Positions 6,092-12,958 of a stretch of DNA of 13,174 bases are shown in pieces. The stretch's first letter is position 1. Every line of letters begins with the position of its first letter. Below the pieces are notes generated by a model. That model was given only the letters and a program-made list of their open reading frames with translations, did no database searches and was not told where the DNA came from. This stretch comes from CAG-390 sp964590755 (GTDB taxonomy: Bacteria; Bacillota; Clostridia; Oscillospirales; CAG-272): contig CAZPYK010000043.1 in the NCBI GenBank assembly GCA_964590755.1, positions 1 to 13,174 on the forward strand, given 5' to 3'. The translations under genes and the position numbers were made by a program.

Positions 6092-6170
6092 ATTTTTCCT
6101 CCATGTGGATTTTTATCTGTCAGGCGACGCAAAAGCGGAATTTCTGCCGCGCGGCACCTTTACATGGTAG

Positions 6171-6199
6171 ATTATATCACAAAAATGTATCAAAATCAA
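6171..6199 (-). promoter_or_regulatory. Sigma-A promoter of the solute-binding/LamG operon
   Basis: On the minus strand TTGATT (6199-6194), a 17-base spacer and TATAAT (6176-6171) are present. The expected start near 6164 leaves a leader of about 70 bases before the ATG at 6091. Spacing is ideal and the -10 box is perfect. Confidence 0.65.
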
Positions 6200-6339
6200 T
6201 GCTTTTTATCAAACTTTCGTGAGATCCTTTTGACATAATCGCTTTTCGCACCTCGCCGCTCGGCTTCGCTCGGGGCTCCCCGCGAGTAATCTCCCCCGCC
6301 GGGCACCACCGCGCCTCAAAAGAATCCTGCGCCGAAATC

Positions 6340-6368
6340 TTGACAATTTCGACTTTGTGCTCTATAAT
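6340..6368 (+). promoter_or_regulatory. Consensus sigma-A promoter of the TIR-MORN gene
   Basis: TTGACA (6340-6345), a 17-base spacer and TATAAT (6363-6368) match the consensus perfectly. Transcription should begin near 6375, about 125 bases upstream of the ATG. The segment from here to AAGCTT near 6404 is closely matched by 8664-8723. Such a strong promoter suggests constitutive expression unless a repressor acts. Confidence 0.75.
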
Positions 6369-6498
6369 AATTGTGTATATTACATTCCATTTATATCGAA
6401 GCTTAAATCCACCGCGCAATTTCAAATAATCATATATCGCCGAATTCAAGATCGACTTTATTATTTGAAATTGAAAAACAAACTCCGAGGTGCCGAAT

Positions 6499-8601
6499 AT
6501 GCAGTTTGCGTTGAATGAATATAAAAATGAATTATTATGCTCCGAAAGCATAGATGTATGTTCTCGCGTGCCGATACCTAAGATCAATGAAAATGAGAAC
6601 TACATATTTATAAGTTACTCCCATAAGGACTATAAATGCGTTTTTTCGGATCTGGCGGATATGTACAGTTCAAAGGTGCGTTTTGGGTACGACAAAGGCT
6701 TAACTGCGGGGAAAAATTGGGACGATGAAGTGGCGGATATCATAGATGATTCCGGATGTGCGGGTGTGGTCTTTTATCTCAGCGATAATTTCTTTATGAG
6801 TGATTCGATTTATAAAGAGGTTCGATTTGTTTGTGAGGAAAAAAGAAAAAACTACTTTTGCGTGAATTTGACAACAGATGATGTTGAAGCATTGATCGAC
6901 AGAAATGTTATTGAAAATGAGCGTAGAGCTTTTTTTCATAAATATTTTCAGCAGAAAAAAACCTATCTTGTTTACAAATCCGCAGATCACTATCATGAAC
7001 TCATCGAGCAAATTGCCAACCGGTATAACGTTGTCTCTAACAAGCTTGAGCTGGGAAACGGTATTTATCACGGATCATTGGTAAACGGCAGAAGAAGCGG
7101 CTACGGTGAGTGCATCTATTCCGACGGATCGAGCTATAAGGGAGCATGGGAAGACGACAAATGGCACGGCTACGGTGAATTTCTATATCCGAATGGAGAT
7201 ATTTACCGCGGAAATTGGGAGAACGGTAAAAGAAATGGCGACGGGGAGATGGCACTCGGCTCCTCCGGAGAAAGCTATAAAGGTTCTTACAAGGATGATC
7301 TTTTTGACGGATATGGAAGCTATCGTTGGGAAAATGCCAAGGAATTCGAGAAAAAAGAATATAACGGTTACTATCGTGAAGGCAAGTATCACGGCAAGGG
7401 AACAATGATCTATGCCGATGGTTCGTTTTATGACGGAGAATGGTTCAACGGAAAAAAACACGGACACGGAACGAATACATATCCCAACGGAACAACATAT
7501 GTCGGTGAGTTTCTTAATAACAAAAGGAGCGGCAAGGGCAAGTATATTTATAATAACGGTGATATCTATGACGGAGATTGGTTGAAGGGTGACCGGAATG
7601 GTAACGGAACCATGAGTTATGCCAATGGAAACAAATACGCCGGTGAGTGGGTACAAAATAATAAAGAAGGTCACGGAGAAATGCAATATGCCAACGGTGA
7701 CAGATATATCGGCGAATGGAAGCGCGGTATGAAGCATGGAGTGGGCGAGTTTTATTGGAAGACTCCGACTGCGGCAGGTCCCCAAAAATACAATGGCAAT
7801 TTCAACAAAGACTCTAGGTGCGGTTACGGATCTATGATATATGCCAATGGCGACACATACGAGGGCGAGTTTTCGGATGACAACAGGAATGGCAGAGGTA
7901 CTTACAAATGGTATCGGAATACAATAGTCAAGGAATACACGGGAGAATGGCTTGACGGCGATTATCACGGCAAGGGTACCATGCTGTATGCCAACGGTGA
8001 GAAATATGAGGGCGAGTGGAGCCACGACAAAAGAGAAGGAAACGGTGTTTTAACTTATGCGGACGGCAGATCCTGCGAAGGAAAGTGGGAAAATGATTCA
8101 TTTTACGGAATAACAGGCTTACATACGGCCGCTCCTTCCCTCTTTAAATTTGCGGAAAACATTTATGCTTGGCGAATTCCGTTTTATTTGGTGCAAGCTC
8201 TGGCATATGTGGCTATATATTATGATATTTATGAGTATAAAATATTAGAATTCTTAAATCTGAATGATATAGATCTGCAGTTGGATCATCTGGGGCTCCA
8301 CGTTATATATCAATGTGTCTGCATGATCGTGATTTCTGTAATTCTGCTGGTATTGCATAAAACGAAATACGGTAAGTGGTATTACTGTGCCATTGCGTGC
8401 TGCGGCTTGGTGTTTATATTCGGATCCGGGTTTCTTTGTGTCGGAGTGTTGTTTAATATGAATTTAAACTCCATAGTGCTTATGGGCTTTCTGTGCCCCC
8501 TGAATATTTTCGGATGCGGGCATTTTGAGACTTACCTAATACGGTATATATTGATGAAAAAACTCATGAAATGCCCCGAATCGGACTGCGCCGGAATTTA
8601 A
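6499..8601 (+). CDS. TIR domain - MORN repeats - membrane domain protein
   Basis: A 700-residue protein. Residues about 34-175 are a bacterial TIR domain: YIFISYSHKD (35-44), GYDKGLTAGKNWDDEVADII (63-82), GVVFYLSDNFFMSDSIYKEV (89-108). Glu77 in NWDDEV is in the place of the catalytic glutamate of NAD-cleaving TIR domains, so NADase activity is possible. Residues 190 to about 540 hold 14 full MORN repeats of about 23 residues (YxGxWxxGxxxGxGxxxYxxG) and a partial 15th. MORN repeats elsewhere mediate protein or phospholipid contact. Residues about 555-690 contain about four hydrophobic helices, so the protein is probably membrane-anchored with TIR and MORN in the cytoplasm. ATG 6499 is chosen because GAGG at 6487-6490 lies eight bases upstream; the GTG at 6490 overlaps that site. 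The gene is far richer in A+T than its neighbours, a sign of transfer. The last eight or nine codons run into GC-rich DNA. A defence or stress-signalling role is inference; I do not recognise a named system with this order of domains. Confidence 0.9.
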   Translation: MQFALNEYKNELLCSESIDVCSRVPIPKINENENYIFISYSHKDYKCVFSDLADMYSSKVRFGYDKGLTAGKNWDDEVADIIDDSGCAGVVFYLSDNFFMSDSIYKEVRFVCEEKRKNYFCVNLTTDDVEALIDRNVIENERRAFFHKYFQQKKTYLVYKSADHYHELIEQIANRYNVVSNKLELGNGIYHGSLVNGRRSGYGECIYSDGSSYKGAWEDDKWHGYGEFLYPNGDIYRGNWENGKRNGDGEMALGSSGESYKGSYKDDLFDGYGSYRWENAKEFEKKEYNGYYREGKYHGKGTMIYADGSFYDGEWFNGKKHGHGTNTYPNGTTYVGEFLNNKRSGKGKYIYNNGDIYDGDWLKGDRNGNGTMSYANGNKYAGEWVQNNKEGHGEMQYANGDRYIGEWKRGMKHGVGEFYWKTPTAAGPQKYNGNFNKDSRCGYGSMIYANGDTYEGEFSDDNRNGRGTYKWYRNTIVKEYTGEWLDGDYHGKGTMLYANGEKYEGEWSHDKREGNGVLTYADGRSCEGKWENDSFYGITGLHTAAPSLFKFAENIYAWRIPFYLVQALAYVAIYYDIYEYKILEFLNLNDIDLQLDHLGLHVIYQCVCMIVISVILLVLHKTKYGKWYYCAIACCGLVFIFGSGFLCVGVLFNMNLNSIVLMGFLCPLNIFGCGHFETYLIRYILMKKLMKCPESDCAGI
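7066..8115 (+). repeat. Coding tandem array of about 15 MORN repeats
   Basis: Units are mostly 69 bases. The fourth, tenth and twelfth are longer, each with an insertion after the GYG/GVG/GRG turn (for example RWENAKEFEKKE and WKTPTAAGPQK). The protein pattern is conserved but the DNA differs between units, so the array is old or diversified rather than freshly amplified. Confidence 0.85.
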
Positions 8602-8663
8602 TGCCGCGCAAGCGGAAAGCGCAGGCGCGGGAGTGGCGGTTTGTCTCGGGCGGCAGCATTGCA

Positions 8664-8692
8664 TTGACATTATTATCTTTGTGCTTTATAAT
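8664..8692 (+). promoter_or_regulatory. Consensus sigma-A promoter of the lipoprotein gene
   Basis: TTGACA (8664-8669), a 17-base spacer and TATAAT (8687-8692) are present. From TTGACA to AAGCTT (8723) the segment closely follows 6340-6404, with one 5-base gap. The start near 8699 gives a leader of about 45 bases before the ATG at 8743. Confidence 0.7.
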
Positions 8693-8742
8693 AATTGTGT
8701 GTATTATATTTATATTGAAGCTTCGGAGGTATTCGCTGATCG

Positions 8743-9585
8743 ATGATACGCCATACGCATCTGCGGTGCGCGGCGGCGCTTTTAACGCTGACGCTGACGC
8801 TCCTGTTTATAACGCCGATCCTCTTCGGCTGCGGTAAGAGGGAAACGGTCGAGGTCGCCTCGGTCGAATACCGTCTGCCCGAGCGACTGACGGCGGGCGA
8901 TTTTGATGAGAGCTACGCCGCAAAAATGGAGAAATCCACATATACATATTACAGCCGCGAGATATACATTTCGCAAAAGAACGGCACGCTGTTCGTCACC
9001 GCGTCCGACCCGCTCGGCACCCGAATGCGCACCGTCGAGCTCGGCGGCGGCAGGCTGATCGGCATCGACGGCGGAGAGGGCGCGGCGGGGTCGATATATT
9101 ATTATCCCGCCGACGGCGCGGCGATCCCCCTGCTCGGCGAGAGCTGCCGCGCACTGCTGGCAACAGACACGACTCACGTGCTTGCGGTCACGGCGAACCG
9201 AAGCACACTTGCGGACGCGGAGGGGGATGCCGCGACGCTGACAAAATTCTATATTTTGAGCCTTGATTCGAGCGGAGGTGTCTCGGTAAGCTTCCTTCGC
9301 TCGGAGGTCGGACTGCCCGAGGCGGTCTGCGCGGCGGGCAGCGACGAGCCGAACGGCTTTTTCGTCGCGCTCAAGGGCGAGACCCGACGCCTGATCAAGT
9401 TCACGACCGACGGCAGGCTCACCGAGCTTTGCGGCGGCGAGCTGCTGCAAAAGGTCGTCGTCACCTCGATGGTCGCGCGTCGCGACGGGATTTGGTGCGG
9501 CACCGACCTCGGAATATACCGTTTTGATGCCGAAGCCGAGACCGAGACATGGTTTCCGATCGATTGGGCGGAGCTCGACGCGTGA
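8743..9585 (+). CDS. Lipoprotein of unknown function, propeller-like strand pattern
   Basis: A 280-residue exported lipoprotein. The signal peptide (RHTHLR, long Leu/Thr core) ends in the lipobox LFGC, so Cys30 is the likely lipidated residue. The mature part alternates short beta-strand-like segments with Gly/Asp turns (KNGTLFVTASDP, GGGRLIGIDGGEG, THVLAVTANRS, NGFFVALKGETRRLIKFTTDG, RRDGIWCGTDLGIYRFD). This is the look of beta-propeller blades, and the last part resembles a two-component-regulator-type propeller blade (GIWCGTDLGIYRFD). At about 250 residues it would form only part of a propeller, so it may be shortened: its stop codon lies only four bases before the 180-bp foldback element. 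GGAGG at 8725-8729 lies 13 bases before the ATG, which is longer than ideal, but a stop codon just upstream (8737) excludes an earlier start. I do not recognise the family with confidence. Confidence 0.75.
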   Translation: MIRHTHLRCAAALLTLTLTLLFITPILFGCGKRETVEVASVEYRLPERLTAGDFDESYAAKMEKSTYTYYSREIYISQKNGTLFVTASDPLGTRMRTVELGGGRLIGIDGGEGAAGSIYYYPADGAAIPLLGESCRALLATDTTHVLAVTANRSTLADAEGDAATLTKFYILSLDSSGGVSVSFLRSEVGLPEAVCAAGSDEPNGFFVALKGETRRLIKFTTDGRLTELCGGELLQKVVVTSMVARRDGIWCGTDLGIYRFDAEAETETWFPIDWAELDA

Positions 9586-9589
9586 AAGT

Positions 9590-9769
9590 TTAAGGCAATA
9601 CCGCACAATTCTTTTTGCTCAATTGCGCAGCCGGAAAATTCGTCAGATGAAACAAATTTCCGCGCGCGTAGTTCATCCTACGCGAAGGGAATTTGTGAAA
9701 TGTGACGGATTTTGAGCAAGCAAGTGAGTGAAAAAGGCGGCGGCCGTGAATTGCGCGGTGTTGCCTTAA
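9590..9769. mobile_element. Long (180-bp) foldback MITE-like element
   Basis: The ends are TTAAGGCAATACCGCACAAT and, inverted, ATTGCGCGGTGTTGCCTTAA. Inside, AAAATTCGTCA (9635-9645) pairs with TGACGGATTTT (9703-9713) with one mismatch, and CGCGTAG/CTACGCG (9665-9671 with 9678-9684) forms the tip hairpin. The whole element can thus fold on itself. AATTGCGC occurs at 9621-9628 and 9749-9756. It has no coding capacity and would need a transposase in trans. It fills most of the gap between the lipoprotein gene and rarA. Confidence 0.75.
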
Positions 9770-9829
9770 TGATCCAAAAATCGAAAGCTCGCCTGTTTCA
9801 CGCAAAAATTCACCGAATGAGGATCCGAT

Positions 9830-11095
9830 ATGAAAAACACTCCGTTGGCGGACATGCTTCGTCCGACAAGCTTTGACGATATTGCCGGGCAGGAGCACCT
9901 GTTCGGGCCGCGCGGCGCCGTGCGCCGCATAGTCGAGAGCGGCAGACTCACGAATATGATCTTTTACGGCCCTCCGGGGACCGGCAAGACCACCGCGGCA
10001 TCGATAATCGCCCGCCGATCGGGCATGGAATTCCACCGTCTCAACGCGACCACCGCCTCGCTGGCGGATGTCAAGGAGGTGCTCGCCTCCACCGAGCGCA
10101 TGTTCGGCGCGGACGGAGTTTTGCTCTATCTTGATGAGATCCAATATTTCAATCGCAAGCAGCAGCAATCCTTGCTTGAATATATTGAGGACGGCAGGGT
10201 GACGCTTATCGCGTCCACCACCGAAAATCCGCATTTTTACGTCTATAACGCGCTCATATCCCGCTCTTCGCTCTTCGAATTTCGCCCCGTGCGGCCGGAA
10301 GCGTGTCGGATCGTCCTGCGCCGCGCGCTTGACGCGCTGAATGCCGAGACTCAGAACCGCCGCACCGCCGGCGACGCGTTTTTGGACGAGCTGGGCAGAC
10401 GTGCGGGCGGAGATGTGCGGCGTGCCGTCGGACTTTTCGAAAACGCGTATTTTGCCGCCCACGGTGCCGCCGAAGACGGCTCGGAGGATGCGGAATGCGA
10501 GATAACCGCCGAGGCGCTTGAGGGGATCGACACCGGGCACGGAAATTTCGGCGACGACACGCATTACGATCTTTTGTCGGCACTGCAAAAGTCGATACGC
10601 GGCTCCGACCCCGACGCGGCGGTATTTTATCTGGTCTCGCTGCTTGAATACGGCGAGCTTTTGTCGGTCTGCCGCCGTCTTCAGGTCATAGCCTCCGAGG
10701 ACATAGGACTCGCCTACCCCACGGCGGCATCCGCGGTCCGTGCCATGTGCGAATCGGCGCGCGAGCTCGGCATGCCGGAGGCGCGCATACCGCTTGCAAA
10801 CGCGGCGGTGCTGCTTGCCACCGCGCCGAAATCGAATTCGGCATATCTTGCCGCCGCCGCGGCGCTTGAGGATTTTTCAGCCGGACGCGGTAAGCTGCCC
10901 CCCGAGCCCTTGCGCGCGCCGCTCTATCGCGGCTATGTATATCCGCATGACTATCCCTCGCACTATGTGAAGCAGCAATATTTGCCGGACGACCTTGCCG
11001 ACCGGATCTATTATCGTTTCGGAGACAACAAGACCGAACGTGCCGCCGCCGCATATGCCGAGGCTGTCGGCAGTGCAAAGAAGCCGAAGGGATGA
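9830..11095 (+). CDS. rarA: Replication-associated recombination protein A (AAA+ ATPase)
   Basis: RarA (MgsA) is a clamp-loader-like AAA+ ATPase that acts in the cytoplasm at stalled replication forks. The 421 residues fit the usual length (about 420-450). Visible features are PLADMLRPTSFDDIAGQEHL (5-24), the Walker A GPPGTGKT (47-54), the Walker B LLYLDEIQ (98-105), sensor 1 around TLIASTTENP (125-134) and the arginine-finger-type ISRSSLFEF (143-151). The C-terminal helical domain holds ALQKSIRGSDPDAAVFYL, IASEDIGLAYP, and PHDYPSHYVKQQYLPDDL near the end, all typical of RarA. GluIle-Gln (DEIQ) stands where E. coli-type proteins have DEVH. GAGG at 9819-9822 lies seven bases before the ATG, which fixes the start. 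It seems to be a single-gene unit ended by the terminator at 11169-11205. Confidence 0.95.
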   Translation: MKNTPLADMLRPTSFDDIAGQEHLFGPRGAVRRIVESGRLTNMIFYGPPGTGKTTAASIIARRSGMEFHRLNATTASLADVKEVLASTERMFGADGVLLYLDEIQYFNRKQQQSLLEYIEDGRVTLIASTTENPHFYVYNALISRSSLFEFRPVRPEACRIVLRRALDALNAETQNRRTAGDAFLDELGRRAGGDVRRAVGLFENAYFAAHGAAEDGSEDAECEITAEALEGIDTGHGNFGDDTHYDLLSALQKSIRGSDPDAAVFYLVSLLEYGELLSVCRRLQVIASEDIGLAYPTAASAVRAMCESARELGMPEARIPLANAAVLLATAPKSNSAYLAAAAALEDFSAGRGKLPPEPLRAPLYRGYVYPHDYPSHYVKQQYLPDDLADRIYYRFGDNKTERAAAAYAEAVGSAKKPKG

Positions 11096-11143
11096 CACGC
11101 GCGGAGCCCTTGCCGCGCTCCGCGGACGGCGAAACTTTTTGCG

Positions 11144-11158
11144 GCGGTGTTACCTTAA
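11144..11158. repeat. Possible remnant of the foldback element's right end
   Basis: GCGGTGTTACCTTAA matches the right end of the elements at 2811-2862 and 9590-9769 (GCGGTGTTGCCTTAA) with one change. No matching left end is found nearby, although a separate hairpin (CGCGGAGC 11100-11107 with GCTCCGCG 11117-11124) lies to the left. It may be a broken third copy or chance. Confidence 0.35.
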
Positions 11159-11168
11159 AATACGGGAC

Positions 11169-11205
11169 GAGGCTGTCTCGCGTGTGCGAGACAGCCTCAT
11201 TTTTA
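11169..11205 (+). terminator. Terminator of rarA
   Basis: GAGGCTGTCTCGC (11169-11181) pairs perfectly with GCGAGACAGCCTC (11186-11198) around a GTGT loop, and ATTTTTAT follows. The 13-base-pair GC-rich stem with a T-run is a strong intrinsic terminator about 75 bases after the rarA stop codon. Confidence 0.85.
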
Positions 11206-11264
11206 TGCACTTCACGCGTCGCATTCGATGCGGGGTGTCATGAAATACGGATCGATCGGCTATA

Positions 11265-11287
11265 AATATTCACCGACGGTGAATATT
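11265..11287. promoter_or_regulatory. Perfect palindrome, operator-like
   Basis: AATATTCACC (11265-11274) and GGTGAATATT (11278-11287) are exact inverted repeats around a GAC centre. It lacks a T-run and does not sit at a gene end, so an operator or a dispersed palindromic repeat is more likely than a terminator. No adjacent gene obviously depends on it: the nearest ends are the rarA terminator on the left and the 3' end of the small lipoprotein gene on the right. Confidence 0.4.
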
Positions 11288-11334
11288 ATTCATCGCATCT
11301 GCTCAAAACACCGAAATGTCGTGCACATTTATTC

Positions 11335-11358
11335 AATGTATATACATTGTATATATAC
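11335..11358. repeat. AT-rich palindromes after the small lipoprotein gene
   Basis: AATGTATATACATT (11335-11348) is its own reverse complement, and GTATATATAC (11349-11358) follows directly. They lie just beyond the stop codon of the minus-strand gene at 11366. They could serve as a weak terminator or protein-binding site. Nothing more can be said. Confidence 0.3.
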
Positions 11359-11365
11359 ATTTTTG

Positions 11366-11557
11366 TCAGGCGATAGGATCGGGGGTTGCGGTCGAGCTCT
11401 CGGACGGAGCGGCTGTGGTGCTTTCGACGCGCGAGGTCACGGGGCGCGAGGTCTCGGGAGTCTTGGTGGTAACGTCTGCGGGGTCGTCGTTGCCTCCGCA
11501 GGAGGCGAGGAGCAGCATAGATACTGCCAAAATAAGGGGAAGAATACTTTTTTTCAT
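11366..11557 (-). CDS. Very short lipoprotein, perhaps a truncated gene
   Basis: A 63-residue product: the signal peptide MKKSILPLILAVSMLLLASC has the lipobox LASC (Cys20), followed by GGNDDPADVT and a Thr/Ser/Pro/Glu-rich tail ending TATPDPIA. The tail looks like the linker that normally separates a lipobox from a folded domain, and no domain follows, so the gene may be the 5' remnant of a larger lipoprotein gene. The start at 11557 is set by the signal peptide; an in-frame extension further upstream would place charged sequence before it. The ribosome binding site is weak (AAAGGA about 14 bases upstream). It lies between the rarA terminator and the AT-rich island. Confidence 0.6.
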   Translation of the reverse strand: MKKSILPLILAVSMLLLASCGGNDDPADVTTKTPETSRPVTSRVESTTAAPSESSTATPDPIA

Positions 11558-11588
11558 GCCGAATATGGGTTTCCTTTCAAAAAATATC

Positions 11589-11641
11589 AATGAAGGCATC
11601 GTTTGAGCCTTCATTATATATTGTACCCATATTTGCGATAA
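11589..11641 (-). promoter_or_regulatory. Candidate promoter and overlapping inverted repeat for the small lipoprotein
   Basis: On the minus strand TATAAT (11618-11613) has TTATCG (11641-11636) 17 bases upstream, a poor -35 box. AATGAAGGC (11589-11597) and GCCTTCATT (11607-11615) are inverted repeats overlapping the -10 box and start region. That arrangement would suit a repressor site, but this is inference. Confidence 0.3.
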
Positions 11642-11742
11642 TAATGCCGATCGGATCAAGCCGCGACGATCGCGCGGCGTCGGCGTTCGGCGAAGCATTT
11701 TGACTTTAACGATACAATCAAACTACAATGATTTTTAATAAG

Positions 11743-12354
11743 TCATAATTTCCACGAGATTTCCACATTTTCTTGGTCTACACGGATATGTTCAATCAGC
11801 GTATCGACAACGGTTATCTTGTCGGCAATGCTGAGTTTGTCCCACATATCCATATAATTTTTAATAATACCAACATCCTTTTTGCCGTAGATGTCAGCAG
11901 ATATCTCGGCAATTTCTTTTTTGAGTGCCAGCTTTTCATCGTCCAACGATTCTATGCGTTTATTGATATACTCCATCGTGGTTTTATTGGCAGATGAAAT
12001 CTTATTTACCAAGTCATCTATTTCTTTATCAATCTGCTCTACTCTGACTTTTAATTTCGTCAGTTGCAATGTGCTTTCAGGCTTTTCGTGCATTTTCAGT
12101 TCGCCAAATTCGGCAAGTTTTTTACGCATTTCGTATAGGACAATATCCTCGATTTTCTCCGCTTGTACCGCACCTACGCCTTCGCAATCCATCGCAACAT
12201 ATTTTCTTGCACATACATAATATCTTGCGTCTTCGCTTTTCTTTCTTGCGTAATTTCGTAAGGACAACGCATATCCGCACTTGCGACATTTAATTTTGCC
12301 TGCAAGCCAAGTATTTGTTGCCTTTACGGGTTTGGCGATTTGTCGGACATTCAA
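11743..12354 (-). pseudogene. C-terminal remnant of a large serine recombinase
   Basis: 203 residues matching the C-terminal part of large serine recombinases (about 500-550 residues when whole), which integrate and excise mobile elements. Visible are the recombinase zinc ribbon (WLAGKIKCRKCGYALSLRNY, YYVCARKYVAMDCEGVG; Cys23, 26, 48 and 57), a long coiled-coil-type stretch (about 95-155), and the typical end LSIADKITVVDTLIEHIRV..VEISWKL. The catalytic resolvase domain with its serine and the central recombinase domain are missing. The frame is closed by a TGA at 12361-12363, and the DNA beyond encodes something else. The fragment therefore cannot catalyse recombination. A TTG at 12354 is a formal start, but expression is doubtful. 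The C-terminal end is intact, so decay came from the 5' side, by deletion or replacement. Confidence 0.8.
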
Positions 12355-12451
12355 ACACTTTCAAAATCCAGATAATCAATGCCCAAATGGGTAATAGCAC
12401 ATTAAAGCAAAAGCCATTCAGCAATGTATAAACAATTGTCTGTATAAGCAA
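12290..12451 (-). CDS. Small hydrophobic reading frame after nrdG, tail chimeric with the recombinase remnant
   Basis: A 53-residue frame starting at TTG (12451), with GAGAGGG seven bases upstream, placed inside the last codons of nrdG. The first part is one hydrophobic helix (IQTIVYTLLNGFCFNVLLPI, then WALIIWILKVF). The remainder (ECPTNRQTRKGNKYLACRQN) is read out of frame through the zinc-ribbon coding DNA of the recombinase remnant, so the present C-terminus is probably not ancestral. This marks a deletion or insertion joint near 12355-12365. It may be a small membrane protein of the element or no longer a gene. Confidence 0.35.
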   Translation of the reverse strand: MLIQTIVYTLLNGFCFNVLLPIWALIIWILKVFECPTNRQTRKGNKYLACRQN

Positions 12452-12463
12452 TATATTTCCCTC

Positions 12464-12955
12464 TCAACAAGGTCTGAATTTAACCGCACTCTGATTATCA
12501 CTTGCAAGGTTTACGCCAAGCACGCTGTCATAATGCGGTTTTTGGTTTGGTATATACCGTCCTGTTTTAAGAACGATATTACCAAACGGAGAAAGCTGTC
12601 TGACCCAGCCGTGTTGTTCACATTCAGCAATCGTGTACCCAGAGTAAATAACGATATCGTCATTACACCGATACTCATTGCGGAGTGTCTGAATAAATGA
12701 TAGCAGTTCATCAAAACTATCCATTGGCTCTAACCCACCACAGACGATTGACTGTGTAATCGGGTTTGATAAATATCTCGCACATACTGTCCTCTCATCG
12801 GTTTCGATGTTCGGTACTGTAGCAAGTGTACTGTTTTGGCAAACCTTTTGACCGCACTCCTTTTCGCATTTAAAGGTGCAATGCGGAAAAAATAAAACCA
12901 TACTCGGTTTACAGTAGTTTACAAAATCTTCATCAAGTAATCCTTTTAGAATCAT
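12464..12955 (-). CDS. nrdG: Anaerobic ribonucleotide reductase activating protein (NrdG-like radical SAM)
   Basis: 163 residues, close to the usual length of NrdG-type activases, which use a 4Fe-4S cluster and S-adenosylmethionine to make the glycyl radical on NrdD. A cysteine cluster FPHCTFKCEKECGQKVC (Cys26, 30, 34 and 39) stands in place of the classic CxxxCxxC: spacing is C-3-C-3-C, then C39. GGLEP (73-77) is the SAM-binding glycine motif. Later parts (YLSNPITQSI, IVIYSGYTIAE, LKTGRYIPNQKPHYDSVLGV, NLASDNQ) fit the variant family found in clostridial genomes and mobile elements. The ATG at 12955 lies three bases after the nrdD stop codon, and AAGGAG at the end of nrdD is its ribosome binding site, so the two genes are co-transcribed and probably translationally coupled. 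Confidence 0.85.
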   Translation of the reverse strand: MILKGLLDEDFVNYCKPSMVLFFPHCTFKCEKECGQKVCQNSTLATVPNIETDERTVCARYLSNPITQSIVCGGLEPMDSFDELLSFIQTLRNEYRCNDDIVIYSGYTIAECEQHGWVRQLSPFGNIVLKTGRYIPNQKPHYDSVLGVNLASDNQSAVKFRPC

Positions 12956-12958
12956 ACC

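Noticed and set aside
6177..6587. Minus-strand frame of 136 codons across the divergent promoter region
   Set aside because: It spans both promoters and the start of the TIR-MORN gene, has no family signal, and has abrupt composition changes along its length.
8601..8837. 78-residue membrane frame starting at TAATG, overlapping the end of the TIR-MORN gene
   Set aside because: The TAATG overlap and one hydrophobic helix are tempting. However, the helix is encoded by the promoter segment at 8664-8723, there is no ribosome binding site, and the last 95 bases overlap the well-supported lipoprotein signal peptide in another frame.
8782..9606. 274-codon frame antisense to the lipoprotein gene
   Set aside because: It lies in GC-rich coding DNA where antisense stops are rare, has no family features, and the + strand gene has promoter, lipobox and strand pattern.
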